Shown: one piece after another, positions 18,501 through 27,197 of the stretch
How positions within the stretch are numbered: position 1 is the stretch's first letter
How the letters are laid out: every line of letters starts with the position of its first letter
NCBI GenBank assembly: GCA_023393915.1
Contig: JAEXBS010000021.1
Location: 130,604-194,603, forward strand
From: Bacteroidota bacterium
GTDB taxonomy: Bacteria; Bacteroidota; Bacteroidia; Flavobacteriales; Weeksellaceae
Direction: 5' to 3'
Length of the DNA stretch: 64,000 nucleotides
Notes under the pieces: model-generated
Told to the model about the DNA's origin: nothing
Database searches by the model: none
Seen by the model: only the letters and a program-made list of their open reading frames with translations
Translations under genes and position numbers: made by a program

Positions 18501-21421
18501 TAGCTCAGTGGAGCGTGAGCGCAAAGGATGGCGATAGGTACAATGATTTACAAGTGCAAGTTCAGTTAGCAGCGCTTGATGCGGTAGAGACTAAAACCGT
18601 TAACCTTCCTATGGATCGGCCAAGCGATTCCCTCCAAGTGGAAACTTTGGTGTTTAGAGATCGACTAGAGCCCGGGACGAAGGAAAAGTGGAGTTTTAAA
18701 ATCACCTATCCAAACGAGCAGATCAAAAAAACGGAAGTTTTAGCCACTCTATACGATGAAAGTTTAGATCAATTTGCTAAAAACGAGCTATTATGGCAAG
18801 AGAGGAACTTCGCAAATACTTTCTATACTTCCTATGCTACTTCCGATCCCTTGGAAAGCTTTAGTATTTCCGAGAGAATTCCTTACCAAAGAGGAAGGCC
18901 TGTAGAAAGGCCAAGCTTTAGGTGGTTCGATCGTGGATTATTAAGTAGATATGATGTGGGCAATACATCCGGAGTGGTAATTCGAGGACAATCGAGCGTT
19001 GCAAGAGTAAATGAAGAGGCCTTAGATATGATGGCTGCTCCAGCAGCTGAGAAATCAGCAAAAGCCGAAAGCGCAGTGCAAGAAGATGATTCCACCGCTT
19101 CTGTGAAAGTGAGAGAGAATTTAAATGAAACCGCTTTTTTCTTCCCTGAACTTCAAACCGAAGCAAAAGGAGAGTTCAGTTTTGATTTCACGGTTCCAGA
19201 TGCTTTGACGCGTTGGAAACTTCAGATTCTTGCCCATACTAAAAACATGCAGACCGGAAGACTTGAAAAGCAAGTCGTGACAGAGAAAAAACTTTCTATT
19301 TCACCTAATTATCCTCGATTCTTAAGAGCGGGAGATGAGGTTGTACTGAGGGCTAGTATTTCGAATCGTACTAAAGAGGCGCTTAATGGAGAAGCTGGGC
19401 TCGAGATCATTGATGCCCGGAGTGGAAAGAATTTAAACCAAGAATTTGGTTTAAAACAGGCCACTGCTGCTTTTTCACTTTTAGGTGAGAAGACCAGTGC
19501 GGTTAGTTTTAGTTTTAAGGTTCCGGAAAATACGGTTCCTGTCCTTCTTCGTTTTTCAGCAAAATCAAGCGCGTTCACGGACGCAGAGCAGAAAATGGTT
19601 CCAGTGATTTCTAACCGTAAATTGGTGACAGAAAGTAGGGCTATTTTGGTGCGCTCTCAGGAGTCTAAGAGCTATGAAATTCCAGGGATACTTTCTGGAA
19701 ACTCCACTACAGTAGTTCCGGTTGCCGCCCATTTGGAACTCGTAACTCAGCCCATTTGGGAAATTTTATTTGCTTTACCTTCTTTAAAAAACGATACCTA
19801 TAAATCGGCCGATGTTCAGTTCAATAAATGGTTTTCGGATGTTATTGCAATGGAGCTCTTTGAAAAGAACCCTAAGTTAGAGCAGATCTTTAATAAGTAC
19901 CGCAGTTCTGGGCAGCTCATATCTGATTTAGAAAAGAATCAGGAGTTGAAAGAAGTTTTATTGCAAGAGACCCCATGGGTCATGGAAGCTAAAAATGAGA
20001 AAGAGCAAATGGAGCGTATCAGCAGGTTATTTGACCTCTCGACAATGAACCAATCGGTAGTGACCGACTGGAGAAAACTTCAAGAGTTCCAAAACCCCGA
20101 TGGAGGGTTTAGTTGGTATCCAGGTCTTTCTAGTTCCTACTTTACTTCACTAGAACTTCTAAAGAATTTAGGAAGACTTCAAAAATTAATCAAGACGGAT
20201 TTAGGTAGTTATGCGCCTGAATTAAGTACGGTGGTTTCTAGATTGATTGAATTCACCGATAGTGAAATTGGAAGGTATGTACAGGAGCCTTCAAAATACT
20301 ATTATACCAATACTTCTTTAAACTATTTAGATGCAAGAAGATACTGGGAGAAAACTTATCCTTTGAAAGGTTACGGTAAGCAAATCAAGGACTACTTAGT
20401 TAAAAAGATTCCTAGTGTGAAATTAGAAGATTACACTTTTTACGGACTTCATAGAGTTGCTCTTTTGTCCCAGCACTACGGTCTTTCTACTACCAGTACT
20501 AAGCTGCTCACTTACCTTAAAGATACCTCGGTAGAATCCGAGCTTCAGGGTAGGTATTGGAAATCGAACCTCAGTTCATGGAGCGGTAGAGAGTCCAAGG
20601 TGTCCAATCATGCGGGCGCTCTTGAGGCTTTTCAAACCCTAAAACCAAGCGATAAAAAGTTACTGGAAGAGCTGAAAATTTGGCTTCTGACTCAGAAAAA
20701 TGTAGGAGGATGGGACAGCTCAAGATCTACAGCAGAAGTTATTTTCTTAATGTTGGAATCAGGTGCTTCTTGGGAGGTAATGCCAGAGGATCAAACTCAT
20801 GTGGTTTGGGGAGGTGAAAGCTTGAAGAAAAATCCAGAGCTCCCAGGTTATGTAAAGGAAAGTCGTACGAGCGAGGCGCTTAATCCTCTTTACGGCAAAG
20901 TGGAAATAACACAAAGCGGGAATGCACCGGTAATGGGAGGACTCTTTGTCCAATATTATGAAGACTTAGATAAAATCCAAGCTTCTTCCACTGTCGTTCG
21001 AGTGGAAAGAGAGCATTATCGAGTGAAAAAGACGGTGAATGGAGAGCAGTTGGATCCCCTTACCCTACAGAGTCCACTAAAAGTCGGAGATCGTATTCGA
21101 GTTCGAATCATCCTCAATACGGATCGTCCAATGGAATTCATGCATTTAAGAGATCAGAGAGCTGCGGGGATGGAACCTGTCGAAGCGCTTTCGGGATATC
21201 GGTATAATCATGGCCTAGGTTATTACCAAGCCCAAGGAGATACGGCTACGGACTTCTTTATTGAAAGACTTAGCAAAGGAAAACATGTTTTCGAATACGA
21301 CCTGGTGGCTAACGCTGAGGGTATTTATTCTTTGGGGGTAGCTACTCTTCAAAATTATTATGCACCGGAGATGACTTCAAGTTCCAAAGGTGGAAAAACC
21401 GAGATTGAACCCATGAAATAA
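15566..21421 (+). CDS. Alpha-2-macroglobulin family protein (very large, exported)
   Basis: About 1950 aa. The frame is open from 15539, but the ATG at 15566 (MNKVFSIF) directly precedes a signal peptide ending near SISAQ and is the better start. A helical N-terminal region is followed by macroglobulin-like domains, including RAIYRPGQRVYFKGVL near residue 575, then the alpha-2-macroglobulin core (FFPELQTEAKGEFSFDF, then DALTRWK) and an alpha/alpha toroid with FQNPDGGFSWYPG. No CxEQ thioester is present in the toroid, and the only cysteines I see are near residues 255-260. Such periplasmic or surface proteins are thought to trap proteases or guard the envelope. Confidence 0.88.
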   Translation: MNKVFSIFDFKAAFWILLLVFLPFLSISAQSTYEELWNKVEQNSKQGLYKSSLPLLEQIENKAVKESNAQELIRSLKAQFNVLSSTQDDPESTLVSDFFRKIDTLSAELKGQDLLVYEVLKGEFLYEYFEQNEWRITQRTGMVEEGLETIETWSALNFKKELDAHYKSLENKKKSLELVSLNSYKSLFDNTKDLEYFPSLWMYSQLEYIDFLSNWSLFTPNERKENDKKITSIFQELQTGSSGNALLYLKLAELNWQCEQNACEDRLEKFADLLKDPTQGEYKAKIQAEYTDELIKKEEFSKALVYIEEIKPQLKGNRFLPEILQNEKEILQSSLTLTYPSVATPSLDLHFIADHKNAKELKVNIYNGTKDKEGFLRIAQSSWDEKRFNDLQKTLVRTEVIALPQTKDFKRHRTSLRLEALPPGLYVAEYSVEESERKWTYFIISKDRLLLRTQDAKEKEGSRYELVDRMNGQPLSNQKLEILETVGKESRKLPAVVSSSDGSLTLIDSDQKNRYRYLLLYNDQKGSYALMNRYGSNYYQESPSVETFFSTQLFLDRAIYRPGQRVYFKGVLTEWDQKKETSKVVESASQTLTLFDSNGQEITSEDFTTNEMGSFNGSFLLPSSVLPGQFNMQVSSKDFKSSYTGDTNYFSVEEYKRPRFELEVEDIKGEYRYGETLLLKGKALTFSGVPIADTKIQYEIKKEDIRWRYFRFFPQNRSVQNSILGEVTTDANGFFEVPVHLEKDSNSKGIQVERYRTVFSLTDQSGETQSTEKTFQVASVSHYIESSAKELYLDHEPTKVKVQLKNYSGQTLDKSYFVTLEKRKSPNRVLRATYASNVQDFTKYSREEFVKYFPYDPFDKSEVLGSYPVEKVLKKDEKKQTSELDLGRLAPGSYTLRLYNKEGNDTIKVEEHFEVYNRKRLSQEQKPFLKVAASQEKLSLDKSVELYAFSSVPNARALFLVQNGNGKTNMHSVPFKNGVAQWSVSAKDGDRYNDLQVQVQLAALDAVETKTVNLPMDRPSDSLQVETLVFRDRLEPGTKEKWSFKITYPNEQIKKTEVLATLYDESLDQFAKNELLWQERNFANTFYTSYATSDPLESFSISERIPYQRGRPVERPSFRWFDRGLLSRYDVGNTSGVVIRGQSSVARVNEEALDMMAAPAAEKSAKAESAVQEDDSTASVKVRENLNETAFFFPELQTEAKGEFSFDFTVPDALTRWKLQILAHTKNMQTGRLEKQVVTEKKLSISPNYPRFLRAGDEVVLRASISNRTKEALNGEAGLEIIDARSGKNLNQEFGLKQATAAFSLLGEKTSAVSFSFKVPENTVPVLLRFSAKSSAFTDAEQKMVPVISNRKLVTESRAILVRSQESKSYEIPGILSGNSTTVVPVAAHLELVTQPIWEILFALPSLKNDTYKSADVQFNKWFSDVIAMELFEKNPKLEQIFNKYRSSGQLISDLEKNQELKEVLLQETPWVMEAKNEKEQMERISRLFDLSTMNQSVVTDWRKLQEFQNPDGGFSWYPGLSSSYFTSLELLKNLGRLQKLIKTDLGSYAPELSTVVSRLIEFTDSEIGRYVQEPSKYYYTNTSLNYLDARRYWEKTYPLKGYGKQIKDYLVKKIPSVKLEDYTFYGLHRVALLSQHYGLSTTSTKLLTYLKDTSVESELQGRYWKSNLSSWSGRESKVSNHAGALEAFQTLKPSDKKLLEELKIWLLTQKNVGGWDSSRSTAEVIFLMLESGASWEVMPEDQTHVVWGGESLKKNPELPGYVKESRTSEALNPLYGKVEITQSGNAPVMGGLFVQYYEDLDKIQASSTVVRVEREHYRVKKTVNGEQLDPLTLQSPLKVGDRIRVRIILNTDRPMEFMHLRDQRAAGMEPVEALSGYRYNHGLGYYQAQGDTATDFFIERLSKGKHVFEYDLVANAEGIYSLGVATLQNYYAPEMTSSSKGGKTEIEPMK

Positions 21422-21453
21422 GAGAAATCCAGATTTTTTTTTCAGTAATAAAG

Positions 21454-21489
21454 TAAGCGGTCTTTTCTAGGAGAGGCCGCTTATTTTTT
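21454..21489 (+). terminator. Terminator after the alpha-2-macroglobulin gene
   Basis: Inverted repeat TAAGCGG / CCGCTTA enclosing a 16-base loop, followed by TTTTTT. It lies 32 bases after the stop codon. Confidence 0.75.
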
Positions 21490-21617
21490 AATCCTTGGGT
21501 AAATTCAAATCCCTTAAAACTGTGGATGAAGGGATCATATTTAGGGATCGGGTTAGAACAGTAGATTGGCTTTCGTTTTTTTTCTAAAAAAGATTTAACT
21601 TTATCGAAAGAAAATCA

Positions 21618-22199
21618 ATGAAAAATAAATCTTTTTGGATTTTGTGCTTTCTTCTTTTTGTGATTTCGGTCTCAGCTCAGAAGAAAGAAAGTGAAAAGTT
21701 TTGGGAGCGTCTAAGTTCTTTGTGTGGAAAATCCTTTGAAGGAGAGATTAAAAACGGAGGAAAACCGGAGGATGGTTTTTCTGGAAAGCGGTTGGTAATG
21801 CAGATGCTTTCTTGTGAAAATAATCAGATTAAGATCCCATTTTATGTCGGAGAAGATAAGAGTCGGACTTGGATTATTACTCGAGATAATGAGGGACTGC
21901 TTTCCTTAAGGCATGAGCATAGAAAGAGTGACGGAGTAATGGATGAAATAACGAACTACGGTGGGAAAAGCACGAACCAAGGGTTAGAGCACCTTCAGAT
22001 TTTCCCTGCCAATACGCTTACAGCCTCGATGCTTCCTGCAGCCGCAGCCAATGTGTGGTTTTTAGGTTTGGATGAAAAATCCTTTTCGTACAGCTTGCAG
22101 CGAATGGGACAGCAACGGATTTTTACTGTAGCGTTTGATTTACAAACTCCCATTGAATTTGATGATCGGCCTTGGGGCTATACTAATAATTCGAAATAG
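21618..22199 (+). CDS. Exported protein of unknown function
   Basis: 193 aa with a clear signal peptide (cleavage near VSAQ, residue 20) and no lipobox. The mature part has two cysteines (in SSLCGKSFEG and MLSCENN) that could form a disulfide and a segment of alternating polar and hydrophobic residues suggesting a beta-rich fold. It resembles a group of secreted Bacteroidota hypotheticals whose function is not known. It starts a run of five closely spaced genes (gaps of 2, 11, 3 and 20 bases). Confidence 0.7.
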   Translation: MKNKSFWILCFLLFVISVSAQKKESEKFWERLSSLCGKSFEGEIKNGGKPEDGFSGKRLVMQMLSCENNQIKIPFYVGEDKSRTWIITRDNEGLLSLRHEHRKSDGVMDEITNYGGKSTNQGLEHLQIFPANTLTASMLPAAAANVWFLGLDEKSFSYSLQRMGQQRIFTVAFDLQTPIEFDDRPWGYTNNSK

Positions 22200-22201
22200 A
22201 A

Positions 22202-22660
22202 ATGAACGATTCCTTATTTGACGCAACTACGGTGAAAGCACTGAGTTTGCGCATTGAATCCTTAGATAAAGATGTAATGCCGGAGTGGGGGCGTATGGAC
22301 TCTGCTCAGATGCTCGCCCATTTGAATAGACAGTACATGTATGTTTTTCAAGCCCATAAATTAGAAAAGCCAAGTAAAATTAAGCAGTTTGTTCTTCGAA
22401 ATATGCTACTTCCCCAGCTTATAAGCCCGACGCCTTACCGAAAAAACTTGCCCACTACAAAAGTGTATAAGGTGATTGATGAGAGGGATTTTAATAAGGA
22501 GAAGAAAGAACTTCTCGCGAATCTCGAGCGGACCCGCCAGTTGGGCTCCGAGGCTTTTGAAGGGAAGCAACATCTGAATTTTGGAAAACTTTCCTCTCAG
22601 CAGTGGGACCGCTTATTAAGAAAGCATATTGAGCACCATTTGGTGCAATTTGGAGTTTAA
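22202..22660 (+). CDS. DUF1569 protein (DinB-like fold)
   Basis: 152 aa. The segment WGRMDSAQMLAHLNRQY and the C-terminal LLRKHIEHHLVQFG match DUF1569, a relative of the DinB/YfiT-like four-helix bundle, whose histidines bind a metal ion in some members. No catalytic role is established. It starts two bases after the preceding stop, so translational coupling is likely. Confidence 0.8.
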   Translation: MNDSLFDATTVKALSLRIESLDKDVMPEWGRMDSAQMLAHLNRQYMYVFQAHKLEKPSKIKQFVLRNMLLPQLISPTPYRKNLPTTKVYKVIDERDFNKEKKELLANLERTRQLGSEAFEGKQHLNFGKLSSQQWDRLLRKHIEHHLVQFGV

Positions 22661-22671
22661 ACTGGATTAAG

Positions 22672-23145
22672 ATGAAAAGGGTCTATTGGATTTTTGTATT
22701 GGTTTTTCTTCTTTTCCCCTTGCCTTTTTTAGCGCAAGATTATCCACAGGTTCTTTTGAACAATAAAAAGCCTTTTGAAGGCGTACTTCGTGGGAAATCA
22801 AGCGCAACCGATCTTCAAATTTATATTTTACAAGTAAAGAAAAAGAACTTATCTACCTACCTGATCACAGGATATTCTTTGGTGGAGCAAACCAAGCGTG
22901 ACTTTGTAGGTGAAGTTTCTTTTAGTCCAGCTAAAGGAAATGGAAAGCTAAAAACCCAATACGGCCAGTTTGAACTAAAGGAAAAGGGGGAGGACGAGCA
23001 CAGCGGATCGTTTAAGGGAAGATTGATTTTTACTTATCATAAAGAGAAAAATTCCCAATCAATAAAAAACCCTTTTCTTCAATTTGTAGGTCGCTGGACA
23101 TCTTCTTCAGGGAAATTACAATTCACAACTCAATTTAAAAATTAA
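22672..23145 (+). CDS. Exported protein of unknown function
   Basis: 157 aa with a signal peptide ending near FLAQ (residue 22). The mature domain is rich in lysine and short beta-strand-like stretches; I recognise no motif. It stands in a row of small genes with nearly no gaps, so it is probably made together with the DUF1569 protein and the membrane protein that follow. Confidence 0.65.
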   Translation: MKRVYWIFVLVFLLFPLPFLAQDYPQVLLNNKKPFEGVLRGKSSATDLQIYILQVKKKNLSTYLITGYSLVEQTKRDFVGEVSFSPAKGNGKLKTQYGQFELKEKGEDEHSGSFKGRLIFTYHKEKNSQSIKNPFLQFVGRWTSSSGKLQFTTQFKN

Positions 23146-23148
23146 CTA

Positions 23149-23559
23149 ATGAAAAAAGTATTTGCTGTAATTGCGGGTCTTTTGCTAGGTGCGGTGCTGA
23201 TGACTTTGGTTCAAATGCTCGGGCATCAAATTTATCCACAACCTGAAGGTACGGACCCAAGTGATATGAACGCACTTTCTCAGTACGTCAAAACTGCTCC
23301 TTTTATGGCGCTTTTCTTTGTCATTCTTTCCTACGCCGTGGCAGCCTTTTCTAGTGGATACGTTTCTACTTTAATTGCAGGGGACCAAAAGAGACTTTAC
23401 GCCCTGATTTGTGGAGCTGTATTTTTGATTCAGTCCGTTTTTATGATGCAAAGCCTTCCTACGCCTCTATGGTTTTGGATTTTAGGTATTTTGGTTTGGA
23501 CCTTGGTGCTTCTGGGTTATAGGGTTGCAAGGCGTACTAATAAGTGCAAAGTCGGTTAA
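23149..23559 (+). CDS. Four-helix membrane protein of unknown function
   Basis: 136 aa with four clear hydrophobic helices (about 4-24, 50-72, 82-100 and 104-124) and an acidic loop after the first. Similar small integral proteins are widespread in Bacteroidota, and no function is assigned. It starts three bases after the previous stop codon. Confidence 0.7.
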   Translation: MKKVFAVIAGLLLGAVLMTLVQMLGHQIYPQPEGTDPSDMNALSQYVKTAPFMALFFVILSYAVAAFSSGYVSTLIAGDQKRLYALICGAVFLIQSVFMMQSLPTPLWFWILGILVWTLVLLGYRVARRTNKCKVG

Positions 23560-23579
23560 AAACCTTTGAAAAATAAATT

Positions 23580-24119
23580 ATGAAACTACTTAAAAAAATA
23601 GCCCTAGGTCTTTTAGCTCTTGTGGCCTTATGGCTCCTTGTGGCTGCATTCATTCCAGGAGCTACGCACTATGAAAAGTCAATTACAATCCAGGCTCCTA
23701 CACAAAGAGTATGGCAAGAAATGAATTCTTTGAGAAAAATTGATCAGTGGAGTCCATGGAATGCTTTTGATCCTCAGATGAAAAAGACCTGGAGTGGAGA
23801 GACCGGAAAGGTTGGAGAGTCGATGCAATGGGAGGGAAACGAAAAAGCAGGAAAAGGAACCCAAACCCTAACGGCAATAGACCCTAAGGGAAAAACCCTC
23901 GAGTTAGAAATGTTATTTCTAACGCCTTACGAGAGTGAGGCTAAAGCAACTTATACTTTAGTGCCAGAGCAAGAGGGATCTAAGGTGACTTGGGGATTTG
24001 ATTCTACTATTCCTTATCCTTTCACCGTTATAAAGCTCTTTATGGATATGGAGAAAAGCATTGGGCCCGATTTTCAAAGAGGGTTAGAAGATTTAAAACG
24101 CAGAGCCGAAAAGCCTTAA
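23580..24119 (+). CDS. SRPBCC-family protein with N-terminal membrane anchor
   Basis: 179 aa. An N-terminal hydrophobic helix (about 6-26) is followed by a Bet v1/polyketide-cyclase-like domain: YEKSITIQAPTQRVWQEM, then IDQWSPWNAFDP and a C-terminal helix FQRGLEDLKRRAE. The fold binds hydrophobic ligands, and the ligand here is unknown. It is last in the five-gene run and converges on the glycosyltransferase gene. Confidence 0.8.
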   Translation: MKLLKKIALGLLALVALWLLVAAFIPGATHYEKSITIQAPTQRVWQEMNSLRKIDQWSPWNAFDPQMKKTWSGETGKVGESMQWEGNEKAGKGTQTLTAIDPKGKTLELEMLFLTPYESEAKATYTLVPEQEGSKVTWGFDSTIPYPFTVIKLFMDMEKSIGPDFQRGLEDLKRRAEKP

Positions 24120-24188
24120 TTTTAAAACGCTCTTCGAATTTTCCTTAAGCTATTCTATTTAGAGAGGTACTATAATAAAAAGGGCCTC

Positions 24189-25193
24189 TTATTTTTTGTA
24201 AAAATGATTGGGAAAAGCTTCTCTTGGGTTTTTTCTAAGAACGTTTAAACTAACCCAAGAACTTAGAAATCCCCATCCGTAAGAAAAAAGCTGTATGTAG
24301 GATGCAATCACCGAGAGCGCCGCAATACTAATGTTTAAGGTTTTTGCTAGGGCATGGAAAAAAATCAGAAAAGTGTAAAAACCGTAGAGAACCAAAAGTA
24401 GGGGACTTGAAAAAACATAATAAGCTACAATACCTAATAGGTATCCAATGAGAAACAAAGAAGGAAAAGCAAAACTAGCTTTGACGTATTTGGGATGTCT
24501 TTGATTTAGGATCGGTCGCGCTACACCAAATTGATACACCTGGCGAGAGAATTTCCCAAAGTCCGTTCTTCTTTTATGGTAGACCGCAATGGTATCAAAA
24601 AAAGCGGTTTGATAGCCTTTTTCCCAGAGCGTCATCGACAGGTCCGGGTCTTCTCCAATTCGTAAATCGGAAAATCCTCCGACCTCTTTAAAAACAGAGC
24701 GTTTTACCCCCATATTAAAACTTCGGGGTTGGAACTTGCCAATGCCCTTTTTTCTTCCTCGGATACCTCCGGTGGTAAAAAACGAGGTCATGGCATAAGA
24801 AATGGCCTTTTGCATTAAATTGAACCCTTTATGGGCTTTGTCGGCTCCTCCAAAAGCATCGGGCTCAAACGCCAAAATGGATTTTTTTATTTCCTCAATA
24901 TAATTCGTTTCTACAATAACATCACTGTCCACAAAAACTAGGTAGTCTCCTTTAGCTCGCGCAGCTCCGTAATTTCTTGAAAGCCCGGGGCCGGTATTTT
25001 CTTTTCGGTAGAAACTGATTTGAAGACTCGATTCAAAGAGCTCGACGGTGGGGAGCAAAGCGATTTGAGACTCGTCGTCCACAATGATCACTTCGAACTC
25101 TTTATCACTCTGCTGGCTTAAGGATTGAAGCAGTTCAAAAAGTTCGTCTTTTCGGTTATATATGGCAATGATAAGAGAAAGCGTCGGAGTCAA
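24189..25193 (-). CDS. Family 2 glycosyltransferase
   Basis: 334 aa. A GT-A catalytic domain (about 1-230) has the nucleotide-sugar start LSLIIAIYNRKDELFELL, a DxD-type motif in VFVDSDVIVE (about residues 90-99) and a later GEDPDLSM acidic site. The C-terminal part has several hydrophobic segments (about 245-310), suggesting a membrane-bound enzyme for surface polysaccharide or glycolipid. The exact sugar is unknown. It stands 35 bases downstream of the RNA methyltransferase gene. Confidence 0.88.
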   Translation of the reverse strand: MTPTLSLIIAIYNRKDELFELLQSLSQQSDKEFEVIIVDDESQIALLPTVELFESSLQISFYRKENTGPGLSRNYGAARAKGDYLVFVDSDVIVETNYIEEIKKSILAFEPDAFGGADKAHKGFNLMQKAISYAMTSFFTTGGIRGRKKGIGKFQPRSFNMGVKRSVFKEVGGFSDLRIGEDPDLSMTLWEKGYQTAFFDTIAVYHKRRTDFGKFSRQVYQFGVARPILNQRHPKYVKASFAFPSLFLIGYLLGIVAYYVFSSPLLLVLYGFYTFLIFFHALAKTLNISIAALSVIASYIQLFSYGWGFLSSWVSLNVLRKNPREAFPNHFYKK

Positions 25194-25228
25194 AGGAGTT
25201 GTATTTTTATTGTTTTTAAGTTGAAGGG

Positions 25229-26386
25229 TTAGTCTTGTTTCTTTTGTTTTTTACTGCCTTCGTACATCTCGTATTGTAAGAAACGGGTTTCGAGTTTCCC
25301 ATTGAAGAGCTTAATTTTTCTAGAAGGTCTCAGTCCGATCTTCTTAAAGGCCTCTAGATCAGCTGTGATCAGGTAGGCTAGAGTATTGGGATAGGAAGAT
25401 TTAAATGTATCCCCAATTTTGGTATAAAAGGCCTCGTCATCAATCGATAGCCGCTCGTCGTATGGCGGATTAAAGACGATCAATAGTGGAAAGAGCTCCT
25501 TTTTACTTTCAAAGAAATCTTGGTGTTTTAAAGTAATGACTTCATCCAGTTCTACGGCTTCAATGTTTTTTTGCGCCAAGCGCAGCGTAGCTTCATTAAT
25601 GTCATAACCCCAGATTTGTCCATCGAACGGTTTGATTCGTTTTAACCTAAATTCTTTAATGGAGCGGAAAAGTTCGGAATCAAAATTCTTCCAATTTTCA
25701 AAAGCAAAATTCTTTCGATAAAGCTGTGCCGGTAGTTCTAGGGCTTTCATGGCAGCTTCGATAACCAAAGTTCCGGACCCGCACATCGGGTCTAAAAAAT
25801 TACCTTTTCCATCCCATCCCGCTAGTTGCAAGAGTCCTGCCGCTAAAACTTCATTAATGGGCGCCTCGCCGGAGGACTTTCTATAGCCTCTTTTGAATAA
25901 AGGATCCCCGGAGGAATCAAGAGCTAGGGTTATATCATCTTGATCTATATGGAGGTGGAATTTAATCTCTGGGTTGCGGGTATCTACATTGGGACGTGTC
26001 CCTAAGTGGGTTCGAAAATAATCGACCAGTGCATCCTTGGCTTTTAAAGTAATGAATCGTGAATGCTTGAAGGTTTCTGAGTGTACGGTAGCATCAAAAG
26101 AAAAGGACTGTTCGGGTCTTAAGTACTTGTCCCAAGGGAAACGGTAGAGTTTTTCATAAAACTTATCTTCATTGTAGGCACGAAACTGAAAAACAGGTAC
26201 TAGAATCTTAACGGCTAATCTTAAGGAATAATTCGCTTTGTATAGAAATCCTAAATCCCCTTTGCACGTCACTGCGCGGTTCTTGATCTCAACGTCTCTT
26301 CCCCCAAGGGCTCGGACTTCTTCGGCCAAAGAGTTTTCTAGTCCGTAAAAAGTTTTAATCTGTATCTCAAGGTCTTGGGTGTTCAT
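25229..26386 (-). CDS. THUMP-domain class I rRNA methyltransferase (RlmL-type)
   Basis: 385 aa. The N-terminal THUMP region (about 1-160), which binds structured RNA, is followed by a UPF0020 methyltransferase domain with the S-adenosylmethionine loop DPMCGSGTLVIEAA (about 200) and the catalytic FNPPYDERL motif near residue 307, which marks an amino-group methylase. Relatives methylate G2445 of 23S rRNA (RlmL). This shorter form lacks the second RlmK domain, as is usual in Bacteroidota. It is divergent from the following methyltransferase gene. Confidence 0.87.
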   Translation of the reverse strand: MNTQDLEIQIKTFYGLENSLAEEVRALGGRDVEIKNRAVTCKGDLGFLYKANYSLRLAVKILVPVFQFRAYNEDKFYEKLYRFPWDKYLRPEQSFSFDATVHSETFKHSRFITLKAKDALVDYFRTHLGTRPNVDTRNPEIKFHLHIDQDDITLALDSSGDPLFKRGYRKSSGEAPINEVLAAGLLQLAGWDGKGNFLDPMCGSGTLVIEAAMKALELPAQLYRKNFAFENWKNFDSELFRSIKEFRLKRIKPFDGQIWGYDINEATLRLAQKNIEAVELDEVITLKHQDFFESKKELFPLLIVFNPPYDERLSIDDEAFYTKIGDTFKSSYPNTLAYLITADLEAFKKIGLRPSRKIKLFNGKLETRFLQYEMYEGSKKQKKQD

Positions 26387-26455
26387 AGTGGAATCTTAGG
26401 TTGAATAGTGGAAGTGATTTTTATCTCTTTAGGCTTCCTCTTGGGCAAATTTAGT

Positions 26456-26463
26456 TATTTTTG
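26456..26463 (+). promoter_or_regulatory. -7 promoter box that fixes the next gene's start
   Basis: TATTTTTG, an exact TAnnTTTG match, ends four bases before the ATG at 26468. Transcription would begin at or within a few bases of that ATG, so the longer frame from 26408 is not used. Confidence 0.6.
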
Positions 26464-26467
26464 CACA

Positions 26468-27193
26468 ATGGAATGGTTCAAAACTTGGTTCAATTCGCCT
26501 TATTATCATCTCTTATATCAGAACCGAGATTTTAAGGAAGCGGAAGATTTCTTATTAAAATTACTTGAAGCCCTAAAACTTCCAGCAGCGTCAAGTATTA
26601 TTGATTTAGCTTGTGGGAAAGGAAGGCATAGTATTTTCTTAAATGCAGCTGGTCATAAAGTTCTTGGACTAGACCTCTCTGAAGAAAGTATATATGCAGA
26701 TAAAAATTACGAGAACGAGCATCTGGAATTCCGTGTACACGATATGCGCGATCCCATTGATTCTGAGCCTGTAGATGCGGTATTTAATTTGTTTACGAGT
26801 TTTGGATATTTCACCGATGCAAAGGACGATGAAAAAGTATTTAAGGCGGTAAGTGATGTACTGAAACCGGGAGGGTATTTCGTGCTGGATTTCTTGAATC
26901 GTGAGCAGGTGATCTCTTCATTAGTCCCAAAAACTATTCTAGAGCGTGGTGAAATCACTTTTCATATCGAGAAGCAGATTGCTCAGCCTTACGTCAGAAA
27001 AGAAATTCGCTTCGAAGCAGAAGGAAAAGACCATTTTTTCTTTGAGCAAGTAAAGCTTCATACCCAAGAGGATATTGAGCAGCTGGCTGGAAAGTTTGAA
27101 TTGGAGAAAATCTTCCAATGGGGAGATTATGACTTAAATCCTTTCGTGAAAGAAGCTTCACCTAGATCGATTACAGTATTTAGAAAAAAATAA
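26468..27193 (+). CDS. Class I SAM-dependent methyltransferase
   Basis: 241 aa from the chosen ATG (MEWFKTWFNSPYYH); the frame is open to 26408, but a promoter box lies between. It has a Rossmann methyltransferase core with SSIIDLACGKGRHSIFL as motif I, LGLDLSEES as the acidic loop, DAVFNLFTSFGYF as motif IV and DVLKPGGYFVLDF as motif VI. Similar proteins are near-universal in Flavobacteriales and their substrate is unknown. It precedes the ZIP transporter by four bases, so the two are likely cotranscribed. Confidence 0.88.
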   Translation: MEWFKTWFNSPYYHLLYQNRDFKEAEDFLLKLLEALKLPAASSIIDLACGKGRHSIFLNAAGHKVLGLDLSEESIYADKNYENEHLEFRVHDMRDPIDSEPVDAVFNLFTSFGYFTDAKDDEKVFKAVSDVLKPGGYFVLDFLNREQVISSLVPKTILERGEITFHIEKQIAQPYVRKEIRFEAEGKDHFFFEQVKLHTQEDIEQLAGKFELEKIFQWGDYDLNPFVKEASPRSITVFRKK

Positions 27194-27197
27194 TACG

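Noticed and set aside
24146..24190. Terminator between the SRPBCC and glycosyltransferase genes
   Set aside because: AGAGG and CCTCT can pair, but across a loop of about 18 bases with no clean T run, so the stem is too weak to call.
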